Positions 34,036 through 42,677 of a stretch of DNA of 64,000 bases are shown one piece after another. Every line of letters begins with the position of its first letter. Position 1 is the first letter of the stretch. The stretch lies in contig NZ_JBDNRK010000001.1 of NCBI RefSeq assembly GCF_047718555.1, positions 1 through 64,000 of the forward strand, written 5' to 3'. A model generated the notes under the pieces. It had not been told where the DNA came from. It made no database searches and saw nothing but the letters and a program-made list of their open reading frames with translations. Source of the stretch: Clostridium_I sp047718555 (GTDB taxonomy: Bacteria > Bacillota > Clostridia > Clostridiales > Clostridiaceae). Position numbers and translations under genes: made by a program.

Positions 34036-34224
34036 ACAGAGTTCTTTGTTTCAGATGGAGTTTTTTTCTCCATCTAAAACTTACTAACAGAGTTCTTAGT
34101 ATCGGTATTTTCGATACTTAGAAATCGTTGTCCTTTAGGGTAAATCGTTATCCAGGGACGTAGCAGCCGTTATCTCCCACTTTGATAGAAGATGGGAGTA
34201 TTACGGATGGTAGTCATCGGATAA
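34032..34224 (-). repeat. Dispersed structured intergenic element, copy D (long form, between malE and malF)
   Basis: Reverse-oriented, 193 nt. Read on the minus strand it starts TTATCCGATGACTACC, carries CCGT/ACGG and CTCCC/GGGAG stem arms, GGATAACGATTT, then GGACAACGATTTCTAAG, a first 3' hairpin (TATCGAAAATACCGATA), CTCTGTTAG, a second 3' hairpin (AGATGGAG/CTCCATCT) and the end AACTCTGTTTAT. The 3' part is thus present twice. The outer end overlaps the malE stop codon at 34033-34035. Confidence 0.8.
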
Positions 34225-34321
34225 AAATAGTACAAAATCAACTTATAGACTATTATAATTTTTTAAATATACTACTGTAAAAATAATTATATGTAAATTT
34301 TAATAATAGGAAGGTGAAAAA

Positions 34322-35185
34322 ATGAAAAGTAAAAAAGCTTTTTATATGATGACTATACCAGCAGTTGTATTATTTTTTATATTTCATACAATGGCACTTT
34401 TAAAAGGTATATTCTATAGTTTTACTAATTATAAGGGATTTGGAAGCTGGAGTTTTGTAGGGCTTAAGAATTACATTTCAGTATTTCATGATAGTAATGT
34501 TTTTAATGCGTATGCTTTCACTTTTAAGTTTGCAATTTTAACTACTATCATAGTAAATATATTAAGCCTTTTAATAGCAGTAGGATTAAATTCAAAGATT
34601 AAGTTTAAAAATACTTTGAAGGCAGTATATTTTATACCAAATATATTAGGAGCCTTAATAGTGGCATTTATATTCAATTTTATATTTGCACACATAATAC
34701 CCAATATAGGACAATCCTTACACATGGCAGCTCTTAGTAAAAACATATTAGGCGATGAAAATCTTGCATGGCTCGGAATTGTATTTGTTGCTGCTTGGCA
34801 AGCTATTGCATTCAATACAATAATATATATATCTGGACTTCAAACTATCGATAATGAAGTATATGAAGCTGCTGAAATTGATGGAGCCAATAACTGGCAT
34901 AGATTTAAGGATATAATCTTCCCTCTCATAGCTCCATTTTTTACTATAAATATGGTTTTGTGTATGAAGAATTTTCTTATGGTATTTGATCAAGTAGTTG
35001 CAATGACAGGGGGAGGTCCTGGTGGTGCTACTCAATCTATATCTTATGTAATATATAATGGTGGCTTTAACCAGGGAAGCTTTGCTTATCAGTCCGCTAA
35101 CGCCGTTATTTATTTTATTGTAATTGTAGCCATATCATTGTTTCAGCTTAGAGTGCTTGAAAAAAGAGAGGAGAAAGTATTATGA
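34322..35185 (+). CDS. Sugar ABC permease (MalF-like), importer 2
   Basis: 287 residues, six predicted helices. EAA loop: EVYEAAEIDGANNWHRFKDI near 180-200; GGGPGGATQ motif near 235-243. Ribosome site GGAAGG. Its last four bases overlap the next permease (ATGA), so the pair is translationally coupled. It is separated from its binding-protein gene by a 193-nt repeat element, yet lies on the same strand and is presumably cotranscribed. Confidence 0.92.
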   Translation: MKSKKAFYMMTIPAVVLFFIFHTMALLKGIFYSFTNYKGFGSWSFVGLKNYISVFHDSNVFNAYAFTFKFAILTTIIVNILSLLIAVGLNSKIKFKNTLKAVYFIPNILGALIVAFIFNFIFAHIIPNIGQSLHMAALSKNILGDENLAWLGIVFVAAWQAIAFNTIIYISGLQTIDNEVYEAAEIDGANNWHRFKDIIFPLIAPFFTINMVLCMKNFLMVFDQVVAMTGGGPGGATQSISYVIYNGGFNQGSFAYQSANAVIYFIVIVAISLFQLRVLEKREEKVL

Positions 35186-36006
35186 GGAGAAAAGATACAA
35201 ATTGGATTTCAACTATAATATTAACAGTTGTTGCCTTTATAACTATAATACTACCATTATGTATTACAGTTCTAATAGCCATAAAATCACCTGAACAGAT
35301 GATTCCAAACCCTTTATCATTTCCTGAAAAGTTTCACTTTGAGAATTTTTCAAAGGCTATTGAAATGACAAATTTCTTTGGAGCATTTAAAAATAGTCTT
35401 ATAATAACAGTTTGTGTATTGATTTTAACAATACTTTCTAATTCTCTAGTTGCATATGCCATAGCCAGAAATAGAAATAAGAAATTTTTTAGTGGTATCT
35501 ATTATTACTTCGTAAGTGCTATGTTTGTGCCATTCCCAATAATAATGCTTCCACTTGTTAAGCAGGCAAGTAGTCTTCATATGGATAATATAATCGGTAT
35601 TATACTCATATATGCTGTATTTGGATTACCTTTTAATATTTTTCTCTATACAGGCTATATTAAATCTATACCTGCAGCTCTTGAAGAAGCTGCAATAATA
35701 GATGGAGCCACTACCTTTCAGATATTTAGATATGTTATATTTCCATTGTTAAAGCCTATAAATGCCACCGTTGCCATAACCACTTGCTTATGGACATGGA
35801 ATGACTTCTTAATGCCGCTTATACTTTTAAGTAAGCCTAGTATGGCAACATTACCTTTAGTTCAATACGTATTTAAATCACAATTTGCTACTAACTATAA
35901 CTTGGCATTTGCTTCATATCTATTGGCATTATTACCACTACTTATAGTGTATATATTTGCACAAAGATGGATCAGAGACGGTATCACTACAGGAGCTGTA
36001 AAATAA
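35182..36006 (+). CDS. Sugar ABC permease (MalG-like), importer 2
   Basis: 274 residues with six helices. The EAA motif is ALEEAAIIDGATTFQIFRYV near 177-197, and the C-terminal end IFAQRWIRDGITTGAVK is typical. It completes importer 2 together with the upstream permease and lipoprotein. As with importer 1 there is no ATPase gene here. Confidence 0.92.
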   Translation: MRRKDTNWISTIILTVVAFITIILPLCITVLIAIKSPEQMIPNPLSFPEKFHFENFSKAIEMTNFFGAFKNSLIITVCVLILTILSNSLVAYAIARNRNKKFFSGIYYYFVSAMFVPFPIIMLPLVKQASSLHMDNIIGIILIYAVFGLPFNIFLYTGYIKSIPAALEEAAIIDGATTFQIFRYVIFPLLKPINATVAITTCLWTWNDFLMPLILLSKPSMATLPLVQYVFKSQFATNYNLAFASYLLALLPLLIVYIFAQRWIRDGITTGAVK

Positions 36007-36100
36007 CAGAGTTTAAAAATACAAGGGAGTAGAAGGATATTGAAATCTTCAATATGTTTTATAAATCAATATATTTAAAGGGAAAAGATAAATTGCAATC

Positions 36101-36134
36101 ATAAATGTAGAGAAGGCATTAGAAGATAGAAATT
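36101..36134 (+). pseudogene. GH13 oligo-1,6-glucosidase gene fragment (recombination scar)
   Basis: ATAAATGTAGAGAAGGCATT and the next 14 bases match 37500-37533 inside the following GH13 gene at about 30 of 34 positions, and would encode INVEKALEDRN against INVEQALEDKN. The fragment lies directly before the ribosome site of the intact gene, as expected for a leftover of gene duplication or unequal recombination. Confidence 0.6.
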
Positions 36135-36158
36135 ATATTAAGAGGGGGAAATAATAAA

Positions 36159-37856
36159 ATGAATAAAACATGGTGGAAAGAGGGCGTAGTTTATCAAATA
36201 TATCCAAGGAGCTTTAAGGATTCCAATGGAGATGGAATAGGAGATTTAAGAGGTATTATTGAAAAGCTGGATTATCTAAAGAATTTAGGTATTAATATTA
36301 TATGGTTATGTCCTATCTATAAATCACCAAATGATGATAATGGATATGATATAAGTGATTATAGAAATATAATGAATGAATTTGGCACAAAAGAAGATTT
36401 TGATGAATTACTTACAGAAATGCATTCAAGGGACCTTAAAGTAATAATGGACCTAGTAGTAAATCACACCTCAGATGAACATAATTGGTTTGCAGAGAGT
36501 AGAAAATCTAAAGACAATGAATATAGAGATTATTATATATGGAGAGATGGCAAGGAGGGCAATCCACCAAATAACTGGGGGTCATTTTTTAGTGGATCCG
36601 CCTGGAAATATGATGAAACCACAGAACAATATTATCTTCACTTATTCTCCACAAAGCAGCCAGACTTAAACTGGGAAAATAAAAAAGTCCGTAATGAAGT
36701 TTATGATATGATGAAATTCTGGTTAGATCAAGGTATAGATGGCTTCAGAATGGATGTTATAAATCTGATTTCAAAGGTGCCAGGTTTGCCAGATGGCGAG
36801 AAGGCAGAAGGAGCTCTATATGGAGATGGTTTTCCTTTTACCGGTAATGGACCTAGAGTGCATGAATATTTACAAGAAATGAATAAAGAGGTATTAAGTA
36901 AGTATGACATTATGACCGTAGGTGAAACTCCTGGAGTTACCCCTGAAATAGGTAAACTTTATGTTGATAATGATAGAAATGAATTAAATATGGTATTTCA
37001 GTTTGAAATGATGGATATAGATTCAGGCAAGGGAGGAAAATGGGATATAGTTCCTTGGAAACTAACAACCTTTAAAGATATAATGTATAAATGGTATACG
37101 GGTTTAAAAGATAAAGGTTGGAATTCACTATTCTTAAATAATCACGATCAGCCAAGAATGGTATCCCGTTTTGGTAATGATAAAGAGTATAGAGTGGAAT
37201 CTGCTAAAATGCTGGCTACATTTCTCCATACATGGCAGGGAACTCCCTATGTATATCAGGGTGAAGAAATAGGGATGACAAATGTAGAATTTAAAAACAT
37301 AGAAGATTATAGAGACATCGAAATTATCAATATGTTTAAGGAAAAATCGGAACAGGGAATAGATAAAAACGTATTGATGAAAGCAATATATGCAAAGGGC
37401 AGAGATAATGCCAGAACTCCTATGCAATGGAATTCTTCTGAAAATGCAGGATTTACGAAGGGAACTCCTTGGATTGCTGTAAATCCAAATTACAAAGAAA
37501 TAAATGTAGAGCAGGCATTAGAAGATAAAAATTCAGTGTTCTACTATTATCAGAAGTTAATCAAACTTCGAAAAGAAAATGAAATAATAGTGTATGGTGA
37601 CTTAGAACTCATAGATAAAGAAAACGAGAATATATTTGCATATACTAGAATCTATAATGGCGAAAAATTGTTAGTTATATTGAATTTTTATGGAGAAAAA
37701 GTAGAATTTAAGTCTCCAGAGAAAATTGGAGATAAGGAAGTTCAATTGTTAATAAGCAATTATCAGGTAGAGGATGATAATTTAGATAGTATTAAATTAA
37801 GACCTTATGAAGCAAGAGTATACAAAAGTACCAATTTTTTCACCTCAGGGATGTGA
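36159..37856 (+). CDS. malL: GH13 oligo-1,6-glucosidase, paralog 1
   Basis: 565 residues, cytosolic. Catalytic triad Asp199 (GFRMDVIN), Glu256 (VGETPGV) and Asp330 (NNHDQPR), at nearly the same numbers as classic Bacillus oligo-1,6-glucosidase. The Val following the nucleophile Asp is the known marker of alpha-1,6 capability; alpha-1,4-only maltases have Thr or Ala there. It removes glucose from the non-reducing end of isomaltose, panose and short branched dextrins. It follows importer 2 by 150 nt. The C-terminus ends in an unusual STNFFTSGM tail. Confidence 0.92.
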   Translation: MNKTWWKEGVVYQIYPRSFKDSNGDGIGDLRGIIEKLDYLKNLGINIIWLCPIYKSPNDDNGYDISDYRNIMNEFGTKEDFDELLTEMHSRDLKVIMDLVVNHTSDEHNWFAESRKSKDNEYRDYYIWRDGKEGNPPNNWGSFFSGSAWKYDETTEQYYLHLFSTKQPDLNWENKKVRNEVYDMMKFWLDQGIDGFRMDVINLISKVPGLPDGEKAEGALYGDGFPFTGNGPRVHEYLQEMNKEVLSKYDIMTVGETPGVTPEIGKLYVDNDRNELNMVFQFEMMDIDSGKGGKWDIVPWKLTTFKDIMYKWYTGLKDKGWNSLFLNNHDQPRMVSRFGNDKEYRVESAKMLATFLHTWQGTPYVYQGEEIGMTNVEFKNIEDYRDIEIINMFKEKSEQGIDKNVLMKAIYAKGRDNARTPMQWNSSENAGFTKGTPWIAVNPNYKEINVEQALEDKNSVFYYYQKLIKLRKENEIIVYGDLELIDKENENIFAYTRIYNGEKLLVILNFYGEKVEFKSPEKIGDKEVQLLISNYQVEDDNLDSIKLRPYEARVYKSTNFFTSGM

Positions 37857-37896
37857 TTTTTTCCATTAGATAAAAATGGAACCCTCCAGGATAATC

Positions 37897-37956
37897 CATC
37901 TAAACTTATACAAGTGGAATATAAATTCCATTAAGTAAGATTTGTTTATAATTATT
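37897..37956. repeat. Second short dispersed repeat, copy 2
   Basis: Shares TAAACT, GTGGAATA-AAATTCCA, AAGTAAGATT and TATTTGTAACATAT in the same order as 5491-5567, with a weaker central hairpin. It lies in the 304-nt gap between a GH13 and a ROK gene; the rest of 37857-38160 has no other feature apart from TTCCATT/AATGGAA near 37861-37881. Confidence 0.4.
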
Positions 37957-38160
37957 TGTAACATATTATAAATAATTAAATAGGATTTGTATTTTATTTT
38001 GAGAATTAACTAAATTTTATTAAATTTAGTTAATTCTATTTTAAATTTTTAAAATTATAATGTATAGTAATTTATATAGAATTAAAATGTTTTCAATAAA
38101 ATAAAAAGTTATTTTATTGAAGATAATTAAAAAATATTGTGTATATGGAGTGAATATTAT

Positions 38161-39111
38161 ATGAGTAAAAAACATGTTATAGGAATTGATTTAGGGGGAA
38201 CTAAAATTAGTGGAGCATTATCAGACGTGGATGGAAACGTATTAAGTCAATATACCCTTCCAACTAATGCTTTTGAAGGAGAGACTGCAGTACTGGAAAG
38301 AGTAATCAAGGTTATTGACAAAGTCTTAAATGATGGAAATAAAACTGCTGAAGACATTAAAGCCATTGGAATTGGTTCACCTGGACCGTTAGATGCCAAA
38401 AATGGAATAATAATAACAACGCCAAATCTGCCTTTTAAAAATTTCAAATTAGTAGATCCTATAAAGGATAAGTTTGGAGTTTCTACTTATTTAGATAATG
38501 ATGGAAACGTTGCAGCTGTTGGAGAATTCGTATTTGGAGCAGGACAAGGTACAAAAAATATGGTCTTTGTTACAGTAAGTACTGGAATTGGCGGTGGTGC
38601 TGTTCTCAATGGACAGATTTACAGAGGCAATACCAGCAATGCCCTTGAAATTGGGCATATGACTTTGGAAAAGGATGGGCCTAGATGTAATTGTGGTAAT
38701 TATGGCTGTGCAGAGGCACTGGCATCAGGAACTGCCATCGGTAAAAGAGGAAAGGAGGCAGTTTTAGGAGAAGAACCTACTTCCTTAAAGAATTATGATG
38801 ATGTAACCTCCTATGAAGTTTTCTTAGAGGCAAAAAAAGGAGACAAGGTTGCTTCTGAAATACTGGACAAAAGTCTTAATTATTTAGGGATATGTGTGGC
38901 AAACCTTATTGTTACCTTTGATCCTGAAATGGTTGTCATTGGTGGAGGAGTTTCAAAGGGTGGAGATATTGTATTTGACAAAGTTAAAGAAGTGGTGAAT
39001 ACAAGATGCTTTAAGGCCATGGCTGAATCCTGCAAGATTGTACCAGCTGGACTTGGAACAGATGCAGGGGTAATGGGTGCAGTGGCATTGGCTGTAATTG
39101 AGAGTAAATAG
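38161..39111 (+). CDS. glcK: ROK-family glucokinase, copy 1
   Basis: 316 residues from the ATG at 38161 with TGGAGTGA 7 nt upstream; an in-frame start at 38137 is not supported. N-terminal ATP-binding GIDLGGTKISG, sugar-binding GSPGPLD and LDNDGN, ROK signature LEIGHMTLEKDGPRCNCGNYGC with the zinc-binding cysteines, and GGGVSKGG. It phosphorylates glucose released by the GH13 and GH65 enzymes. From base 38554 to 39101 it is identical to copy 2 at 49367-49914, while the first 390 bp differ at many sites. Confidence 0.93.
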   Translation: MSKKHVIGIDLGGTKISGALSDVDGNVLSQYTLPTNAFEGETAVLERVIKVIDKVLNDGNKTAEDIKAIGIGSPGPLDAKNGIIITTPNLPFKNFKLVDPIKDKFGVSTYLDNDGNVAAVGEFVFGAGQGTKNMVFVTVSTGIGGGAVLNGQIYRGNTSNALEIGHMTLEKDGPRCNCGNYGCAEALASGTAIGKRGKEAVLGEEPTSLKNYDDVTSYEVFLEAKKGDKVASEILDKSLNYLGICVANLIVTFDPEMVVIGGGVSKGGDIVFDKVKEVVNTRCFKAMAESCKIVPAGLGTDAGVMGAVALAVIESK

Positions 39112-39162
39112 TAATTTAAATATTGCAATATGATTTATTCTGAAATAAATTGCTGTAATAAT

Positions 39163-39281
39163 TTATCCGATGACTATCCACTCTAATACTCCAACTTCTT
39201 CAAGTGGGAGTAAAGAGTGGCTATGTCCCTAGATAACGATTTCTAAGTATTATAAATACTGATACTAAGAACTCTGTTTAT
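39163..39281 (+). repeat. Dispersed structured intergenic element, copy E (full length)
   Basis: 119 nt. TTATCCGATGACTATCC, stem CCACTCT/AGAGTGG (different bases from copy B but still paired), ACTCC/GGAGT, AGATAACGATTTCTAAG, 3' hairpin AGTATTATAAATACT, and the constant end AAGAACTCTGTTTAT. It lies just downstream of the ROK gene. Confidence 0.8.
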
Positions 39282-39315
39282 AGTTAGTATATGTAAATTA
39301 TGTAATATAGAAAGA

Positions 39316-39369
39316 TTTCTTAGATGAATTGATAGTTGCTATACTATTAGAAATCTAAGAAGTTTTTTT
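39316..39369 (+). terminator. Intrinsic terminator between ROK 1 and GH13 paralog 2
   Basis: TTTCTTAGAT and ATCTAAGAA form the stem, followed by GTTTTTTT. No other features are seen in the remainder of 39370-39507. Confidence 0.75.
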
Positions 39370-39507
39370 GAGAAATTTATTTACAGATCTATACAATATA
39401 GGAATATCAATGAATATCATTCATGGGCTAGTTATAGGATAAAAAGCAAAAGGTATTAAGGGGATAATTTTATATAAATTAAGCATATATGGGGAGTGTA
39501 ATTTAAT

Positions 39508-41193
39508 ATGAAGAGAGTATGGTGGAAAGAAAGCATTGTATATCAAATATATCCAAGAAGTTTTAAAGATAGCAATGGAGATGGAATTGGTGACCTAGGA
39601 GGAATTATTGAGAAATTAGATTACTTAAAGGAACTTGGAATAGACGTTATTTGGCTATGTCCTATTTATAAATCTCCAAATGACGATAATGGATATGATA
39701 TCAGTGACTATAGAGATATTATGACTGAGTTTGGAACTATGGAGGATTTTGACAATTTACTTGAGAAAGTTCATGAAAAGGGTTTAAAAATCATGATGGA
39801 TTTGGTAGTAAATCATACATCTGATGAACATACCTGGTTTATGGAAAGTAGAAAGTCTGTAGATAATGAATATAGAGACTACTATATATGGAAAAAAGGA
39901 GTAAATGGACAGCTTCCAAATAATTGGGGCTCTTGTTTTAGTGGTTCAGCTTGGAAATATGATGAAAGCACAGATATGTATTATCTTCACTTATTCTCTA
40001 AAAAGCAGCCTGATTTAAACTGGGAAAATGAAAAGGTTCGTAATGAAGTATATGATATGATGAAATGGTGGCTTGATAAAGGTATTGATGGATTTAGAAT
40101 GGATGTTATAAACTTTATATCAAAAGATCAGAAATTCCCAGATGGTGAGAAGAAAGAAGGAAGTCTATATGGAAATTTCAGACCTCTTTCTCTTAATGGG
40201 CCAAGAGTTCATGAATTTTTGAAGGAAATGAATGAAAAAGTACTGTCAAAATATGACATAATTACTGTAGGTGAAACACCAGATGTAACTCCTAAAAAGG
40301 CCATGGAATATGTGGGAGAAGATAGACGTGAGCTAAGTATGGTATTTCAATTTGAACATATGAGATTAGGAGATAGACCAGAGGGTAAATGGAGTAATTT
40401 ACCAGTTAAATTAGTTGATTTAAAAAGAGTCATGACAAAATGGCAAAAAGGACTAGAAAATGGGGGATGGAATAGCTTATATTGGAATAATCATGATCAA
40501 GCTAGAGTAGTTTCTCGTTTTGGAGATGATAAAAAGTACTGGAAACAGTCAGCTAAGATGCTTGGAACCTGTCTTCATATGATGCAGGGAACTCCCTATA
40601 TCTATCAGGGAGAAGAAATCGGTATGACTAATGTAGCCTTTGATTCTATAGAAGAGTATAAGGACATTGAAACTATAAATGCCTACAATGAATTTGTAAA
40701 TATCAAGGGAAAAAATCCAGAGGAAATGATGCAGGGGATTTATGCCAGAAGCAGAGACAATGCTCGTACACCTATGCAGTGGAATAGCAGTGAAAGTGCA
40801 GGTTTCACCACAGGAGCTCCATGGATAAAAGTAAATCCAAATTATGAAGAAATTAATGTGGAAAATCAATTAAGGGATTCAGATTCTATTTTTAATTATT
40901 ACAAAAAGCTAATTGATATACGTAAGAAAAATGATATCGTAGTCTATGGTACTTACGATTTAATTTTTGAAGATAATGAGGAAATATATGCCTATACAAG
41001 GACTTTAGAAGATAGAAAGCTTTTGGTAATATGCAATTTTACAGAAAAAAATCCCGTATTTAATATGCCAGGAGAATTACAATATAGTTCTAAAGAATTA
41101 GTTATAGGAAATTATGATATAGATGAAAGCAGCAGCATAGAGTCTTTTGAATTGAGGACTTATGAAGCTAGAGTATATTTGTTAGATAAATAA
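39508..41193 (+). CDS. malL: GH13 oligo-1,6-glucosidase, paralog 2
   Basis: 561 residues. Catalytic Asp199 (GFRMDVIN), Glu256 (VGETPDV) and Asp330 (NNHDQAR, with Ala where the paralogs have Pro). Same alpha-1,6-type Val after the nucleophile. It is closest to paralog 1, sharing most of its N-terminal half. It is a single gene between two terminators and lies in the segment flanked by the two identical ROK tracts. Specificity may differ subtly from its neighbours. Confidence 0.9.
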   Translation: MKRVWWKESIVYQIYPRSFKDSNGDGIGDLGGIIEKLDYLKELGIDVIWLCPIYKSPNDDNGYDISDYRDIMTEFGTMEDFDNLLEKVHEKGLKIMMDLVVNHTSDEHTWFMESRKSVDNEYRDYYIWKKGVNGQLPNNWGSCFSGSAWKYDESTDMYYLHLFSKKQPDLNWENEKVRNEVYDMMKWWLDKGIDGFRMDVINFISKDQKFPDGEKKEGSLYGNFRPLSLNGPRVHEFLKEMNEKVLSKYDIITVGETPDVTPKKAMEYVGEDRRELSMVFQFEHMRLGDRPEGKWSNLPVKLVDLKRVMTKWQKGLENGGWNSLYWNNHDQARVVSRFGDDKKYWKQSAKMLGTCLHMMQGTPYIYQGEEIGMTNVAFDSIEEYKDIETINAYNEFVNIKGKNPEEMMQGIYARSRDNARTPMQWNSSESAGFTTGAPWIKVNPNYEEINVENQLRDSDSIFNYYKKLIDIRKKNDIVVYGTYDLIFEDNEEIYAYTRTLEDRKLLVICNFTEKNPVFNMPGELQYSSKELVIGNYDIDESSSIESFELRTYEARVYLLDK

Positions 41194-41340
41194 ATATGTA
41201 AGCTAAATTGCAGCATACTTTAGAAAAAGTACTGCTTTAAAATTACGATTTTGTTCGATATTGTTGTTTTAGAAATTAATAACTAATTTTTTCTATTTAT
41301 AATGAAAAATTTTTAAAATTTGAATTTTCATTTTCATTAA

Positions 41341-41381
41341 AGCCTTCTGATTCACTCTATAGTGATTTCAGAGGTTTTTTC
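41341..41381 (+). terminator. Intrinsic terminator after GH13 paralog 2
   Basis: CCTTCTGATTCACT and AGTGATTTCAGAGG form an interrupted stem with CTAT loop, followed by TTTTTTC. Confidence 0.75.
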
Positions 41382-41473
41382 TATGTTTTGATTAAAAAAA
41401 TCATGAAGATATTAAATATATTGAAAAATAATAAATTACTATGTTTACATTGTAACACAAATTTATTAGATGA

Positions 41474-41628
41474 TTAGACACACATGCAATAGTGTCCAAA
41501 AAATTTTCTTTAAGAATAATTTTTTAGACAGATATAGTTTTTACTTTTTAAAGTGTCTAAATTTAATATACAAAATACATAATAGTACAACAGAAGTCGC
41601 CATATTTAGAGGAATTTTTAATGTCTAA
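41474..41628. promoter_or_regulatory. Inverted repeats upstream of the sigma-54 promoter, candidate activator sites
   Basis: TTAGACA (41474-41480) faces TGTCCAA (41493-41499); TTAGACA (41524-41530) faces TGTCTAA (41554-41560); a further TGTCTAA is at 41622-41628. They lie within 160 bp upstream of the -24/-12 promoter, where a LevR-type activator would bind. Confidence 0.5.
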
Positions 41629-41633
41629 AAATT

Positions 41634-41650
41634 TTGGCACGAGATTTGCT
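41634..41650 (+). promoter_or_regulatory. Sigma-54 (-24/-12) promoter of PTS operon 1
   Basis: TTGGCACGAGATTTGCT contains GG and GC at the required spacing and agrees with the sigma-54 consensus TGGCACG-N4-TTGC throughout. It lies 63 bp upstream of the first PTS gene. Confidence 0.9.
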
Positions 41651-41712
41651 CTATATTAAAGTGTAAGTTAAAAATTATTAAAATTAATATAAATGGAAAG
41701 GAGTACAGAAAA

Positions 41713-42132
41713 GTGAAAAAGATATTAATTGCAACTCATGGAACTTTAGCTAGTGGTACTAAAAGTACGATTGAACTTTTAGTAGGTAGAATGGCAGATA
41801 TTACATGCATTAATGCTTATGTAGATGGGGGTGAGGATGTAACTGAGAGTATCGAAAAATTTTTCCAGAGCATTAAGCCGGAAGAAGAGGTATTTGTTTT
41901 TACTGATATTTTAGGTGGCAGCGTTAATCAAAAAATTGTAGCATATGCATCAAGATTAGATGTATTTATTGTTTCTGGTTTTAATCTTCCTGTTATATTA
42001 ACAGTAATAATGGAAACAAAAGCAGTAACTAAAGAGAGACTAAATGAGATTATTGAAGAAAGCCGAAATCAGATGAATTTAGTGGAAATCAATGTAAACG
42101 ATAAAAGTGACGAAGATTTTTTAGAAGATTAA
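41713..42132 (+). CDS. PTS mannose/fructose/sorbose-family EIIA
   Basis: 139 residues from a GTG, 9 nt after AAAGGAG. The phospho-accepting His is in IATHGTLASGT (near residue 8), and VFTDILGGSVNQ is the family's substrate-loop motif. It takes phosphate from HPr and passes it to EIIB. First gene of a sigma-54-dependent operon IIA-IIB-IIC-IID-GH13. The C-terminus is acidic (DKSDEDFLED). Confidence 0.92.
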   Translation: MKKILIATHGTLASGTKSTIELLVGRMADITCINAYVDGGEDVTESIEKFFQSIKPEEEVFVFTDILGGSVNQKIVAYASRLDVFIVSGFNLPVILTVIMETKAVTKERLNEIIEESRNQMNLVEINVNDKSDEDFLED

Positions 42133-42151
42133 ATAAATGGAGGTATGAAAA

Positions 42152-42652
42152 ATGATAGTAGCATTAAGAGTAGATGATAGATTAATTCATGGACAAATTG
42201 CAATGGCATGGTCAAAGGACCTTGGAGTTAAGGGTATTGTTGTGGCAAATGATGCAGCTGCAAAGGATGAAATGCAGAAGATGACATTAAAAATGGCAGT
42301 ACCAGCTAATATTAAATTATTGGTAAAATCTGTTGATGAGGCTATTGGAGTACTTAATAATCCTAAAGCAACAAAAATGAGGATTTTAGTGTTAACAAGA
42401 AATATTAAAGATGCTTTGAAAATTCGTGAGAATACTGAAGGTATAGAATATATGAATATAGGTAATGTGGGAAGATTTGATGGAATTGATGCATCTGAAA
42501 AGACAACAATAAGTCCAACGGTTATGCTTACAAAGAATGAAATCGATTCCTTAAAAAAGCTTATAGAAATTGAGCCTAATACAAGTCTTCAAGTGGTTCC
42601 TTCAGATGAAAGAAAACCAATGAAGGAAATTATTCAAAAGATGAAATTATAA
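42152..42652 (+). CDS. PTS mannose/fructose/sorbose-family EIIB
   Basis: 166 residues with GGAGG 9 nt upstream. RVDDRLIHGQIAMAW near the start carries the phosphorylated His. EIIB moves phosphate from EIIA to the incoming sugar at the IIC/IID channel. It lies 19 nt after EIIA. The sugar cannot be deduced from EIIB, but the operon also encodes an alpha-glucosidase. Confidence 0.92.
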   Translation: MIVALRVDDRLIHGQIAMAWSKDLGVKGIVVANDAAAKDEMQKMTLKMAVPANIKLLVKSVDEAIGVLNNPKATKMRILVLTRNIKDALKIRENTEGIEYMNIGNVGRFDGIDASEKTTISPTVMLTKNEIDSLKKLIEIEPNTSLQVVPSDERKPMKEIIQKMKL

Positions 42653-42677
42653 TATTGATAAGAAGGGGGAATAAAAA

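Noticed and set aside
39163..39281. Element copy E as the terminator of glucokinase copy 1
   Set aside because: It has no T-tract after its hairpins, and a proper terminator follows at 39316-39369.
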